A stretch of 64,000 nucleotides of DNA, taken from positions 27,290,804 through 27,354,803 of the forward strand of contig OX235277.1 in NCBI GenBank assembly GCA_944472155.2. Direction: 5' to 3'. The position numbers were made by a program, and so were the translations under genes. The stretch's first letter is position 1. Every line of letters starts with the position of its first letter. Source of the DNA: Trichobilharzia szidati. Taxonomy: Eukaryota > Platyhelminthes > Trematoda > Strigeidida > Schistosomatidae. The notes beneath the pieces are model-generated. The model was given only the letters and a program-made list of their open reading frames with translations. It was not told the origin of the DNA and did not search any database. Shown here in pieces: positions 1 to 11,889 of this stretch.

Positions 1-429
1 CGTTAGTTTTGATGGATTCTTTATGATTTTGGATATATTATGGAGATTTATTAAGATCTTTGCTCTATAGTCAATATAGCTTGATGAAGCGGCGAAGGTT
101 ATAATGATGTTATTCTGTGGATGCCGAAATTTGGAGTAAGTCTTTGACGATAACTCACATATATGAGAATTATTTACCTTCATTTGATGCAAATTTCCTA
201 GTTGTCAAACTCCATTAGACAATCTCAACCAAAATTTCACATGATACTAGACGTTGGAGGAAATCGGCGTGTAGAGCTCTTCCTGTGTGTCATGCTCTTT
301 GCACTTATCAGTCAGGCATATCTGCAACTTGCAAACAGCTAATATGTCCGCATACAGTGGAAACTACATCATTCACTACGTGAGTCAGGGATGTTAAGCC
401 TGATCCATTCATGCTCATCGTTGTTATAT
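1..429. other. Unannotated AT-rich non-coding DNA
   Basis: No exon, RNA gene or recognisable repeat seen. Open frames here are short and lack family resemblance. Confidence 0.5.
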
Positions 430-560
430 TTTTAGAATTTTTAATATATTTGTGCGTTGAAGTTTCTGTAGCAATTTGGCTAAGTTTTGGGGATAGAGTT
501 GCTAGCACCACGCCCCAACCCTCCCTCTTTATCCGGGCTTGGCACCGGCTAGGCTCATCG
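430..560 (-). repeat. SINE-A fragment (3' half)
   Basis: On the minus strand this stretch reads through the conserved SINE-A body (GATAAAGAGGGAGGGTTGGG followed by GCTAGCAACTCTATCC). It abuts the 3' tail of an RTE copy at 561. The same SINE-body/RTE-tail junction type is seen at 19085. Degenerate and lacking the tRNA-like head. Confidence 0.6.
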
Positions 561-985
561 TTATTATTATTATTGTATCCCTTAATTCCTAGAGGAACAT
601 AGGGCTTCAGCCTTGCGTCTCCATTGCGTTCGGTTCTCTGCTAGAGTCTTCACCTGGCTCCAAGTCTGCCCACATGCTTTCATCTCCTCTTCACATGACC
701 TCCTCCAAGTCACCCTTGGACGACCGACTGGCCGCCTCCCTTTCGGGTTCCACTCAAGGGCTTGTCTAGTGATGTCACTTACCGGTTCCCTAAGAGTATG
801 GCCAATCCATCTCCATTTCTTCCTGCCTATTTGTTTCACAATCTGTTCCTGGTTGGTTGGCCCATCGTTGACCTTCCATACATATACAACTGTGATGTAT
901 ACATTCATTGGTGACCGATGAGTAACCAATATCAAGTTTATAGTCCTTTGCATTGTTGCTGATTTTTACTCTAAGAGTCAAATTT
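561..985 (-). mobile_element. RTE-type non-LTR retrotransposon, 3' end (family RTE2)
   Basis: On the minus strand the frame at 953-582 encodes the C-terminal tail of an RTE-clade reverse transcriptase: KKWRWIGHTLREP, then RQALEWNPKGRRPVGRPRVT and WRRSCEEEMKACGQTW. It ends in the family 3' tail and an ATT-type trinucleotide run (561-574). The upstream RT and endonuclease are missing, as in 5'-truncated insertions made by target-primed reverse transcription. Shorter copies of the same tail occur at 5586, 19086, 26444, 48735 and 59350 (all minus) and at 43975 (plus). Confidence 0.85.
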
Positions 986-2151
986 GCAAGGTAATCAGAA
1001 AATTAAGTAACTTACCATGTCTGCGCATTTTGAACTGACGAACTGAACGCTTAATCTGCAGATTTTGATAAATACCTCGTATACGGTTTGTGTGGACTGG
1101 GTCATATGGCAGATTGTGGGGAGTGAAACGACAGGAATACATTGGGCTGACAAAAATGTAGAAGATTTTAACTTCGTGGACGATTTATGTTCAGTGCCAT
1201 GCAAACTCTCGAAGAGCTTCAGACAATAACCAACACTCTGGCAGCACAATCAGTTAGGGAAGATAGGACTTGAAGTGAACATGGGGAAAATAGACGTGTA
1301 AGTAGGAAGACGGTCAAATGGATGAATTCACCAAAGAACCATTTTCAGCATATTTATTTAGATGTAATCTGTGTCCCAAATGCTTTATATATTATGCTAC
1401 AAATATGACAAATTTCACTGACACCCAATTGCTTGCCTGTATCTCCTTTCCACAGTTGTCTATGATTTTGAAAGGAATTCATTGGCATCCCTTATTTCTT
1501 CTCAGTTTTAATTCTACCTAACTAACCTTCTCAAATAATAAATCGTTCATCAGGAAATAAGGTTTCATGAGTTTAAGTTTGTGAGAATTATTCACGGAAA
1601 AATTTGGCGTCACTAGGAGAGTAGTCAGTATTTGAAATACATTATCAAAACATCACTGAGTGAAGTGTAATTCACCCCAGATTGTGTTGTAGTAATTCGA
1701 ATCAGTTAGGTAGGCTTTATTCACGTATGAGGAACTCGATGGCCTCTTCCTTGTCAATCTTCATCCTGTTCTTCTACCTGTAAACTCTTTAAACATATCA
1801 GACAAGGTTATAAACCTAGGATAAACTTCATCGGCTTCTTTTCATATTGCAATAATAATTATAAAAAGCAAACGATATTATGCTGGTATTCCATGCTTGT
1901 TCAGGTTTATTTTGTTTTTCCCGTTGATTGGCCAGTTTTGACCGCAATATCCAGATTCTGTGCAAGGTTTGAGTATCTATGGGAAAACCATCCTCACTCA
2001 ATGGCAACTGAAGTCACATCCGGCTAACGAGTCGTAAATTGGATGGAATGTGCATCTTGGCTTTCAGTCCTAGTCACCATCTAGTATCTTATATGCACTT
2101 TAATTTATTGACTCAGGTAAGTGTTGCGCATGTAACTCAGCTAGCTGACAT

Positions 2152-2383
2152 TAATCATTTAATTGATTTCTAGATTTTCCCGTCGATTGAATGAACCGTA
2201 GTGCTCGGTCTCAGACTGATACGACGGCTTCCTGTGTAGATACTTCGACGATGTCTTGGAAATGTAATTGTAATTTAATTTCAGGATAGCGATTGGCAGT
2301 GGAATACAGGATGCGCATTTCATCCTATTCAGGACTCGTCGACTGGATATGCCTGCATACCCGGTATGTAATGATGTTCCCAT
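2152..2383 (-). mobile_element. Smalpha-like hammerhead retroposon with TSD
   Basis: A 232-base insertion flanked by the direct repeat TGACAT (2146-2151 and 2384-2389). Copy B of the surrounding repeat (around 6465) has the empty site. On the minus strand it carries a schistosome-type hammerhead fold at 2350-2294: a CCAG strand of helix I, a core reading TCGACGAG where the canonical core is CTGATGAG, helix II GTCC/GGAT, GAAA, the palindromic helix III ATGCGCAT, and cleavage context CATC/CTG followed by ATTCCACTGC. Two core bases differ from consensus (C3 and U4), so activity is doubtful. Confidence 0.8.
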
Positions 2384-2829
2384 TGACATCGATGTTGATA
2401 AGGCGATTTAATTCTTCCAAGCAGCTAGGTGAAGTCATCTTGTCTGACTCAAAACATCCTCTTTATTCGCGACCATTTCTTTGTATCTCTTTGGGCGAAA
2501 CCAGAAGAAACCCCATGAGAATCCATGCTTGTGCAGCAAAATACAGAAATTCTACATTACGGTATTTACCACGGGTTTTGTGTGAAGAAACAAATCTCAG
2601 GAAAGAAATTATAAACTTTTTGTATGAGTGAATGTATTGCAGTGTATTACAGGGTTTATAATCACTACATGTACTTACAACAGGAGTTCAGTTGTTGAAA
2701 TGCATATTGAACTCTGAATATTCCATTCTGTGTAGTCATCATTTATCCCCACCATGGTGATCACCATCATTATTCTTCATCATTCGGTTGAGGAGTCACT
2801 GACGGTTATGTGAAACATATGGGCTGAAA

Positions 2830-3480
2830 CTAACTGGCATCAAAAGTTCCTCGAATCGGATTTCACAATTTGTATGTGATTATTTCACTTCGTGTTTCAC
2901 CTTTCAATTGCAGTTTCATGTGCATCACTATTCTTGACCATGTGTTTTATGGTGGGTTTCTCAGGTGTGCCATTTTCAAGTAACTTCTAGCGAAACGTCT
3001 TATTTTCATAATCAGTTATATCTTCTGATCAAATAGCTCCGATCCTGTAGCTGATCGCGATTCACAGAATTCGTTTACACTTTCTCAAGAGAAACAAAGC
3101 TATGAAAATGTGTACATTGTCCACTCCATGTATCTTTCTAATGCTGGTTTCTTTCTATACTGACATTTGGTCTCACGTTAGAAATACAGCTCACAAGGCA
3201 AATTTACTTTGGAATTCTCCTTCACACGTGAATTTCATAGCCGAGTATACATAGTCAGATTGAGCTGTCTTCGTGCACCTATCAGAGCCATTTTCACGAA
3301 GGACGAACGCGTCATCTAGGTGTCGACCATAAAATGAGAATCTTCTGATGAGATTATTCTCAGGACTACCTATGTATCTTACTACTTTGCAAATTTTGAA
3401 GGAAACCTGCTGAAATTATTCTCCAGAAGATTTGAGCTACTTTCAAAGTAATAAGTAGTACCTGAGAATGACGGATAATT
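2830..3480 (-). mobile_element. Penelope-like element fragment, RT C-terminal part (copy A)
   Basis: Degenerate minus-strand coding matter. Around 3140-3060 it resembles the PLE block RKPTSTGQHTHYLSFVPLK (here the decayed SIERNQH...WSGQCTHFHSFVSLEK). It aligns at nucleotide level with 33500-33960 and, more weakly, with the better preserved PLE at 36330-37745. It has many stops. Confidence 0.6.
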
Positions 3481-3859
3481 ACTGAATGCAGCATCAATGC
3501 ATCCGAATTGTGTGAGAGGTTTCGTTACATATCCCCGCTAATTGCAGCATCGAAGTCCGTTGCCATGGTTGTTTAATGAAAAGCGAAATTCTTCGTGTGC
3601 TGTTTACCTTAAGTTCTGGACTAAAAATCTTTCCTGGAATACATGATATCAGCGACAATAAATTCTCCACCTGAGTCACACTTGCTGCAATCTGATCAGA
3701 AAATACCGCTTGATCCTGACCTGACATTTTCACAATGTGATGGATGAAATGTGGTAGTAAGCTCAAAAGACAAACGTAAATCAATCGATTTCCATTATGA
3801 AATCATGCTGGCATGATTTATGTATTGAAACACCCTGATACCCACTTATATTAGACATT

Positions 3860-4150
3860 GACCTAGAAATTTCTTTTCGTGCTAGAGAACTCCTAGCAGT
3901 TTGGCTTAATGAAGGTGTCGACAAAAAAATGAATATTTGAGTATTCGACAACTATGTCGAGGAAGGTCATGTTACTAGCACTCAAGAATCATCCTCTATC
4001 ACACATCTCCTACGAAATAAATTGTCAATGGCAAACGACACACTCCTTTGCAATTCCTTTACAACAACCAGAGCTTTGCATACAAAAGAAACACGTACAA
4101 CAACTATTTCTACCCTGACCTCTTGTGGGGCCTACAGATTCATGAGGGGG
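3860..4150 (+). mobile_element. Penelope-like element fragment, GIY-YIG C-terminal part (copy A)
   Basis: The plus strand reads a decayed PLE C-terminus: TQESSSITHLLRNKLSMA, then a segment resembling the SFAYKRNTYNNYFYP motif. It matches the minus-strand ORFs at 33354-33031 and 12987-12787. It lies head to head with the minus-strand RT piece at 2830-3480. Confidence 0.6.
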
Positions 4151-4640
4151 TATTATTTCCCTCTAATTTATTTAATATCCAATTAATTGTTATGATGAGG
4201 CATGTTATCACTTTCACATGCTTCTGAGCTGTGATCTTTTCATATTCCCACTGAATGCACTATAGTTAACAATCTGAGTTGACGGAAAACCTACTGGAAT
4301 CATACCTGTTTTCACATGAGTGCAATTTCTATCAACCGCATAGAAATACTGACTTGTAATCACTGCTAAAACTCGAATCCTGCAGTCCATACTCAGTGCA
4401 GACTGGTGTGATTATCCACAACAATACAAGAAAATGAAAGCATTCTCGCTTCTCTCATCCCATCCTAATCTACTCTGACTGATATGTAGCTGCAGTTTTA
4501 TTGAAGCCTTAAGCCACCTCCTTCATTAACAATACGTCGACGTTTGAAATTTCCTGACTTATGAAGACCGACCATTATTGATTTTTATCGATCTTAACTC
4601 ATCAATGCAATTAGTAGTTCTCATGGGCATTTGAAAGCTA

Positions 4641-5466
4641 CATATACGGAATCGATGTCGAAACCGAGCGAAGTTCACTCGAATCAGTGAAAGCTCTCTT
4701 GTCAAAGGTGCATCTTCTTTCTTTTGACTTACGATGCTCTTGTCGGTTATGTCGAGTCATTATGGATATCATTGTGGATGGCGAATAAAAAAGTAGGCTG
4801 ACAGAATTACTGGATAGGCGAGTTAGTTCGTGCAAGAGATTCATCATCTTGTGAAGTGTTATAATGACAAGATTTGCCAGTAGTATACGACGAGGCGCTC
4901 ATCACCACAAAAATATCAAAGGTCAGAGAGATAGACTTGACGTGAAAGAGAGTAAGCGAACTGGTGTTGCGACCAACCACGGGAGACACGAAAAGACAAC
5001 AAAGAAACACAACAATAAGGACAGAATTAGCACAACACACAAGACCTGTTCAGATGACGATATGCAGATAAGATGTGCATAATTTCCCTAAACAGCGATA
5101 TCAAACTCTGGATAGACACTCCGTTACCGAGTGTCTTGTCTGCTGCCCTTACTATCTACAAACTTGTATTGAAGTGCTCTGACTAGTCTAATCGTTTTTT
5201 TTGAATTCATCTGATCATCCGAGAAGTGAGAGATACACTGATGTCTTCAGGGAAATGAGGGTTGATTGATGCAGTTATAGTAGTTCTGACGACCACTGAA
5301 AATCAGAGAGTGCTGGATAGTGTTTTAATCTCAGTGACCTGACTTCCTTTCGAGTTTGATACTCTACTGAAGCTCACACACACATGATTCAACAACTGTC
5401 TTCTGACATACCAATGACCATAATATAATCAGCTATCCTCTACTCGTGCAGTGATGACCTCTTTGC
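4641..5466. repeat. Extension of copy A shared with inverted copy C, plus non-coding spacer
   Basis: 4641-5055 is a reverse-complement match to about 11890-12260. The shared stretch contains a minus-strand open frame (4807-5040) reading FLCCLFVSPVVGRN and SLTLFHVKSISLTFDIF. It has no ATG start and no known relative that I recognise. 5056-5466 shows no gene. Confidence 0.6.
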
Positions 5467-5585
5467 AGGAAGACGGTCAAATGGATGAATTCACCAAACA
5501 ACCATTTCTAGCATATTTATTTATAGGTAGTGTCTGTCCCGAATACTAGAGTATGCTGCAAATATCACAAATATCACTGACACCT

Positions 5586-5745
5586 CATTATTATAATAAT
5601 TATTATTGTTCCCTTGAGTTCCTAGTGGAACATAGGGCATCAACTGCACTTCTCCACTTGTTTCTGTCTTCTGCTGTACTTTTCACCTTCATCCATGCTA
5701 TTCCATACTGTTTGAGCTCCACTTCACATGATATCCTCTACGTCG
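5586..5745 (-). mobile_element. RTE2 3' tail insertion inside copy B, with TSD
   Basis: About 160 bases of the RTE2 3' end (trinucleotide run, then the conserved tail CCTAGTGGAACATAGGGC in plus orientation), flanked by CTCAT on both sides. Copy A has the uninterrupted sequence near 1425, so this insertion is younger than the A/B duplication. Confidence 0.75.
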
Positions 5746-6979
5746 CAACTCATCAGTTGCCTGTATCGCCTTCCCACAGTTTTCTATGATTTTTGAAGAA
5801 AGTCAGTAGCACCTCTTATATTTTCTCAGTTTTACTTCCACCTAACTCACCTTCTCAAGTAATAAATAATTCATCAGTAAATAAGGCTTCATGAGTTTAA
5901 GTTTGTGAGAATTATTCACGGAAAAATTTGGCGTCACTAGGAGAGTAGTCAGTATTTGAAATACATTATCAAAACATCACTGAGTGAAGTGTAATTCACC
6001 CCAGATTGTGTTGTAGTAATTCGAATCAGTTAGGTAGGCTTTATTCACGTTGGAAGAACTCGATGGCCTCCTCCTTGTCATTCTTCATCCTGTTCTCCTA
6101 CGTGTGAACTCTCCAAACATATCAGACAAGGTTGTAAACGTAGAATAAACTCCACTGGCTTCTTTTCATATTGCAATAATAATTATAAAAAGCAAACGAT
6201 ATTATTATGTCGGTATTCCATGCTTGTCCGGGTTTATTTTGTTTTTCCCGTTGATTGGCCAATTTTGACTGCAATGTCCGGTTTGTATGCAAGCTACGAG
6301 TGTCAGCGCAACAGTATCTTCACTCAATGGTAAGTGAAGGCACATCCGGCTAACGAGTAGAAAATTGGATGGAATAAGCATCCTGGCTTCCAGTCCTAAT
6401 CACCATCTAGTAGCATATGGTCTTTCAATTAAAGACTCAGCTTAGTGTTGTGCGTGTAACTCAACTAACTGACAATGATGTTGACAGGCGTTTCAATTCT
6501 TGCAAGCAGCTACCTGAAGCCATCTTGTCTCACTCAGAACATCCTCTTTATTCGTGACTATTTCTTTGTATCTCTTTGGGCGAAACCACAAGAAACCTCA
6601 TGAGAATCCATTCTTGTACAACAAAATAAAATAATTCTAATATACCGTATTTGGCATGGGTTTTGTGTGAAGAGACAAATGTCAGGAAAGAAAAATTATA
6701 AACGTTTTGTGTCAGTGACTGGATTGCAGAGTATAACAAAGATTACTGTTCCTACATGTACTACCAATTATATTATTTATTTACTATTCATTTTGCTCCA
6801 CTAACTTTCAGTTTTGTGGTAGTAATATTTTTTAAAATTCTGTGGATTTACATACATACAACAGGAGCTGAATTGTTGAAATATATATTGCACTCTGAAG
6901 ATTCCAGTCTGTATAGTTACCATTTATCCCATCAAAGAGATCATTATTACTATTCTTCATCTTTTGGTTGAGGAGTCAC

Positions 6980-7480
6980 TGACAGTTATGTGGAAGATGC
7001 AGGCAGAAACTTACAGGCGTCAAAAGTTCTTCGAAACGGATTTCATAATTTATCAGTGATTATTTCACTTGGTGTTTCAACTTCGAATTGCAGTTTCATA
7101 TGCATCTCTATTCTTGGCCATGTGTTTCATCGTGATTTTTTTAAGGTGTGCTATTTCCAGTTTACTTCTTGCAAACAACCTCAACTTCATGATCAGTTAT
7201 ATCTTCTCAACAAATAGCTCCGATCCTGCAGCAGATAGCACTTAACAGAATTCGTTTGAACAATACGAGGAGAAACAAAGCTATGAAAATGTGTGCATTG
7301 TCCACTCGGTGTATCTTTCTAATGCTGGTTTCTTCCTATACTGCCATGTGTCGGTCAGAAAAGGAGATTTTTCTGATGAGATTTTGGGTAGGACTATCCA
7401 TATATTTTCCTTGTTTAGAAAACTGGAAAGAAACCTCCTGAAATTATTTTCCGAGAACATTTTAGCTACTTTCAAACTAA
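6980..7480 (-). mobile_element. Penelope-like element fragment, RT C-terminal part (copy B)
   Basis: Counterpart of 2830-3480 in copy A, with the same GAAACAAAGCTATGAAAATG landmark near 7272. Decayed; no continuous frame. Confidence 0.55.
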
Positions 7481-7869
7481 CAAGTAGTAACCAAAGAATG
7501 TCTTAAAATTACTCAGGGCACTATCAATCCATCCGATTTTTGTGAGAGGTTTTCTTACATATAACCGCTAATTACAGCATCGTAGTCCGTTTCTATGGTT
7601 GTTTGATGACAAACGATATTCTTCGTGTGCTGTTCAGCTAATATTTTGCACTAGAATTCTTTTCTGGCGTACATGTTATCGGCGACATCATATTCTCGAC
7701 CTGAGTCACACTGGCTGCAATCTTATCAGAAAATATTGCTCTATACTGACACCTGAGAAATTTGATGGATGAAAGGTGGTAGTAAGATCTAAAGTCAAAC
7801 GTAAATCATTTGCTTTCCATGATTAAATCATGCTGGTATATGTTGCTTTATGAATTGAAACGACCTGAT

Positions 7870-8160
7870 ACCGGCTTATTGGCCTGTCACATAAAAATTG
7901 TCGTTGCGTGCTGTTGAACTACTAGAAGTTTGGCTAAATAAAGGCGCAGTAAAGGAATGAATGGTTCAGTATTTTATCAGCGTGTCCAAGGAGGCCATGA
8001 AACCGGAACTCAAGAATCATCCTCTATCACCTATCAGCAACTAAATAAAATGTCAACAGCCTCTGGGGACTCAGGACACCGAAAGACACACTGCTTTGCA
8101 ATTTACTTACAACAACAAGAGCTATGCATGTAAAAGAACCAGGTGCGACAAAGCTTTCCT
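7870..8160 (+). mobile_element. Penelope-like element fragment, C-terminal part (copy B)
   Basis: Plus-strand remnants LLEVWLNKGAVKE and TQESSSITYQQLNKM correspond to the C-terminal region after the GIY-YIG motif in PLEs. Counterpart of 3860-4150. Confidence 0.55.
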
Positions 8161-8690
8161 CTGACATCTTGTGGAACTTACATACTCATGAAGGGTGTAT
8201 CATTTCTCCTAATGTATCTAACATTCAATTATGATGAGGCACGTTATCACTTTCACATGCTTCTGAGCTGTGATCTTTTGATATTCCTACTCAATGCACT
8301 ATGGTTATTAATGTTAGTTGACGGAAAAATGAAAAATAAAATCATGCCTATGTTCACACGAGTTCAATTTCTTTCAAGCACATAGAAACACTCACTTGTT
8401 ATCACTGCTAAAACTCGAATCTTGTACTACATACTCAGTGCAGACTGCTGTGATTATCCACACCAATACAAGAAAATGAATGCATACTCGCCTTACTCAT
8501 CCCATTCTCATCTACTCTGACTGTTTTACACATGCAGTTTTATTGTAACCTTCAACGACCACTTTTATTAACAAAACCGCGACGTCTGAATTTTCCTGAC
8601 TTATGAAGAGCGAAGCTTATTGACTGTTAACTATTTTAACTCATCGATGAAATTTTTCTTTGTCATGGTCATTTTAAAACTATAAACTGT

Positions 8691-8930
8691 GAATAATAAA
8701 AATGATCCATCACCTGTCCCAGATATCTGGAAGATTCTACTACCCCTACGACAATTAGGAGAAAACAAAGAAAATTATAAAACTCAAGTCTCGAAACCGT
8801 GTGATTACAATTGATATGATTATAAAAAATAATTTTTTCAAAACGTCATCCAGTAAATAATACTGTTTCACTGTGCGATACATCTAATAAGCAAACGAAT
8901 ACGGAACAAAATGTATGGTATGTATTATAT
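8691..8930. other. Spacer without recognisable feature
   Basis: AT-rich sequence between the end of copy B and the PLE at 8931. Nothing supported here. Confidence 0.4.
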
Positions 8931-10780
8931 CTTGTGTTGTTGACAGTTATAGGATGTAAGCAGCTGACGAGAACTAACGAAACAAAATGAATCCATACTC
9001 ATCTGCGCTAGTGTTCTCTGTTCAAATTTATATGGGTGAATTCGTGCGTAAAATTTTCAAAAATAACCTGTCTCTGCTAACCGCTTTGTTTTGTTGGCAC
9101 TTTAAGTGTTGTATTCAATGATGCTTCAAAATCGATATGATTTTAACAGACTATTTTCTGAATAAGAGGAAAGTCTTTCGGAAGATATGAAGTAATGCCA
9201 AACATCAAGCAAGAAGAAACAAATTCAGCATGAAGCTTTTGGCGTTCTTATGTTCAAGAAGCGTCAGAGTTTGAGTAAGTTCATATAAAAGGCTTGTAAA
9301 ACACAGACCAAATACCAAGATCTATGAATAACAAAGGGAACCACATTGGAGAGTTAATACAGAAATAATCGGTCGTACTTTCAAACGAAGAGATAAACAG
9401 CTTCCAGTATTCAAAGTAGCAGTGATATCAAGATGGTAGACATTCGATAGTAGGAGAACTAAGAATCAATTTGATGCTCGAAAACGAAAGTCGCTCCACT
9501 TATAGAAAGAGATCACTCACAAATAATCTCTTTCAAAAATGGGAATTTTTCGCAGGTTCTATACTCAAGGAACAAATTTTGTTGAATTACGAATCAGTGA
9601 ATTATAATGAAGACTACCAAACTCATTATTAATAAAACACAAAAATGATTTGAACTACAGGACTGATATAAAAACAGCCTTCAAGATTATTCATAGAAAT
9701 AATCAGTTGTACAGAGCGAAATGCAGGAAATCTACTTTCGGGAGTTCGGCTTTCTATGCCTTTCATCAGTTGTGTTCGTTTTTATTATTTTTTTTGAGGA
9801 ATTTCTAGCAAAACTCGAAAATAGTCCGTTGAAAGATGAAATAGAAAAAATTGGAATGTATTGTAGTTACATGGATGACATTTTCGTAGTGTATGATGAA
9901 GGGTTAGGTAGTGATTTGATTTTGAGCAACTTCAATAATGCTCACCCAGCGGTTCATTTCACCTACGAAGGAGAATACAACGACTCTGTGGAAAATTTGG
10001 GCTATCGATATCACATGCTGAAAATTCCATACTTGTACCAAAAATACGGTGTGGAATCAAGCTATAATCAAAAATCATAATAATAAATACAAACTTAATC
10101 TTATCAGGTGCTTAGCATATAGAGAGAGGTCCATTTGTTACGAAGACTGAGTAGAGAATAACATTCCAGGTCATCCCAAACATTCCAAGTGAGAAAAGTT
10201 ATGCAGAGAAGTTCGTTAAAGCCAACATAGGTTACAGTAGTCATAAACACGAACTGGCAATGGTGGAGAAAAAGCCTCCATTTTTACGTCCACAATTGAA
10301 GGGAGATAATAATGCTATCAACAAAACTTTCTACTCTGCAAGTTCCTGTCTATCCTTCAGTAGCCATCCAGTGTTCACTGAGCAACTCAGAGTTTTCTAA
10401 CCTAACCTTAGCTCTTCTTGGTGCATACACCATTTCACCTGTTCCTGTGGTTCAAGTTATATAGGGAGCACGATTAGGCAGGTCGTCTACGGGTTCGAGA
10501 ACATTTACCAGTTTGGTTCATCAGGGGGAAACTAAGTGCATAAAAATCTCGATCCTGTCGCATTTGATCGATACTAGACATGACATAGCATTGACGTCAA
10601 CACAGATTCCAGGGTTATATACCGAATTCCGAAGTCGTTATCACGTACAGTTCGCTTACGTCTGCTACACATACCTGAAGCTGTTGCAATAAGATCGACT
10701 AAACCGGAATTTTGAATCCAAAAAGAACACGTTCAGACGCTGTTCCTACCGTGGCCAAACTTCGATTGATGATTCTTCTT
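8931..10780 (+). mobile_element. Penelope-like element (first copy of the 1.3-kb duplicate)
   Basis: A plus-strand PLE. The frame at 9721-10080 contains FLAKLENSPLKDEIEKIG and the catalytic RT motif YMDD (CSYMDDIFVVYDEG), then NAHPAVHFTYEGEYNDS. Decayed coding continues (KLNLIRCLAYRERSICYE near 10095) and reaches a GIY-YIG endonuclease remnant around 10430-10560 (VREHLPVWFIRG) and a C-terminal KNTFRRCSYR-like block near 10725. The fingers part of RT upstream of YMDD is not recognisable. Bases 8960-10277 are repeated at 15460-16777. Confidence 0.8.
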
Positions 10781-11354
10781 CTCACCAAGGGTGCTCCTTC
10801 CCTTTAACCCTCTTGCTTTTTTCCTTTCTTTGCCTATTATTACAATTATTATTCGCTATCATGTATGCCCTTCGTGCGAAGATTCTCTCAAAACTATCGA
10901 CTTTCCATTTATACTATCCGGGCTTATGATTAGTGATATTATCTGTTTTCCCAAAATATGCCTCCACCTGTTTCATTTCACACATTTGATTTTTCATTAT
11001 GAACATCTTATTGCAGTCTTACTCTCTTGTTTAATACATACCAATTTATTACTAGCCACTCACTTGACAACTTTTATAAGCTTGAACTGACTTGTCAGTT
11101 TCCCTACCCCACATTCTACAAATCTATTATGACTAATCACCATCATTGTCTCCCATTTTACAATATTTTGTAATCGATTTCAGCCTATCACGACGTTTTT
11201 CACACAAATACGACTATTTATTTTGAAACCCGGTAACTAACCTGTTATTCTACGTGAAAAATGTATCCGCCACCGCATAACTGGCCATTATTGTAACGAC
11301 AACAAATATTATATTTTATAATTGTAAGAACCTGAAGAGGGGAAATTATTGAAA
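10781..11354. other. Non-coding, AT-rich tract
   Basis: Probably the 3' flank of the PLE. The open frame at 10791-11090 is low-complexity and hydrophobic and is not persuasive as a gene. Confidence 0.4.
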
Positions 11355-11760
11355 AGAATATTCTTCATTATAATAAAGTTTGTTTTTGTATTTCCCAATG
11401 AATGAAAAACAAAACGATATTGTTTTTCCTGATGTTTTGCTACTTATTGCAAGTAGATTTATCAAAGTATTATTAAACCAGAATTTACAAAATCCACTCA
11501 GCTTATATATAACAACTTAATCATCGTTACTCAGCATGGGGGCATTTTTCCACTGTCAAATTGGCCAATAGGTAAAGATAACATAACCAGGTAGGTGTAG
11601 ATTGCTGGATTTGATGAGCGTGTAAAATTATTAAAGAGATGTGTGATTACATAATGAAATTGCTTAACACACTCGTGTGGATTTTGTCATTTCATGGGGA
11701 AGGAGGTTTTGTGACCAGGTTAAATTCTGCTTCAGTCAAACATTCCTATTCAAAAATTTG
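11355..11760 (-). repeat. PLE 3'-terminal region (inverted relative to 21920-22315)
   Basis: Reverse-complement match to the stretch downstream of the GIY-YIG remnant at 21505. Shared landmarks include CAATGAATGAAAAACAAAAC, AACTTAATCATCGTT and TTGGCCAATAGGTAAAGATA. It represents the 3' end of the same PLE family, without coding sequence. Confidence 0.7.
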
Positions 11761-11889
11761 GACTCAACTTAATATAAAGTGGTTCTCATCTTAGATGAAG
11801 CGCTTTCTGACAGCTGAAATAACTATCGATTGTTTTGTGGAGTGATTACAAAGAGCGAAGACCTGTGGAAGATATGTTCATTCTGTCGT

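Larger units (their letters stand above)
1304..4640 (+). repeat. Composite repeat, copy A (direct repeat of copy B)
   Basis: Starts at AGGAAGACGGTCAAATGGAT and runs collinear with 5467-8690, interrupted by lineage-specific insertions. From about 2820 onward it also matches the inverted copy C (14105-11890), and the match to C continues through 4640-5055, beyond the end of copy B. The unit contains PLE-derived segments in opposite orientations (2830-3480 minus, 3860-4150 plus) but no intact gene. Copy A carries a 232-base hammerhead retroposon (2152-2383) that is missing from copy B. Confidence 0.85.
5467..8690 (+). repeat. Composite repeat, copy B
   Basis: Collinear with copy A at an offset near 4163 from the start. 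It lacks the hammerhead retroposon but has gained an RTE2 tail (5586-5745). It contains the same decayed PLE pieces: minus RT part near 6980-7480 and plus C-terminal part near 7870-8160 (TQESSSITYQQLNKMSTA). The match ends near 8690, where copies A and C continue with different sequence. Confidence 0.85.

Noticed and set aside
613..921. Plus-strand open frames opposite RTE2 tails (also 19055-19450, 26470-26820)
   Set aside because: They are antisense shadows of the RTE2 C-terminal coding region and its 3' tail.
2293..2631. 112-codon plus-strand frame across the hammerhead insertion
   Set aside because: Its first 30 codons are the antisense of an inserted retroposon; the frame is not kept in copy B.
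10791..11090. 99-codon hydrophobic frame that could suggest a membrane protein
   Set aside because: T-rich low-complexity DNA; no motif, no second copy and no splice context.
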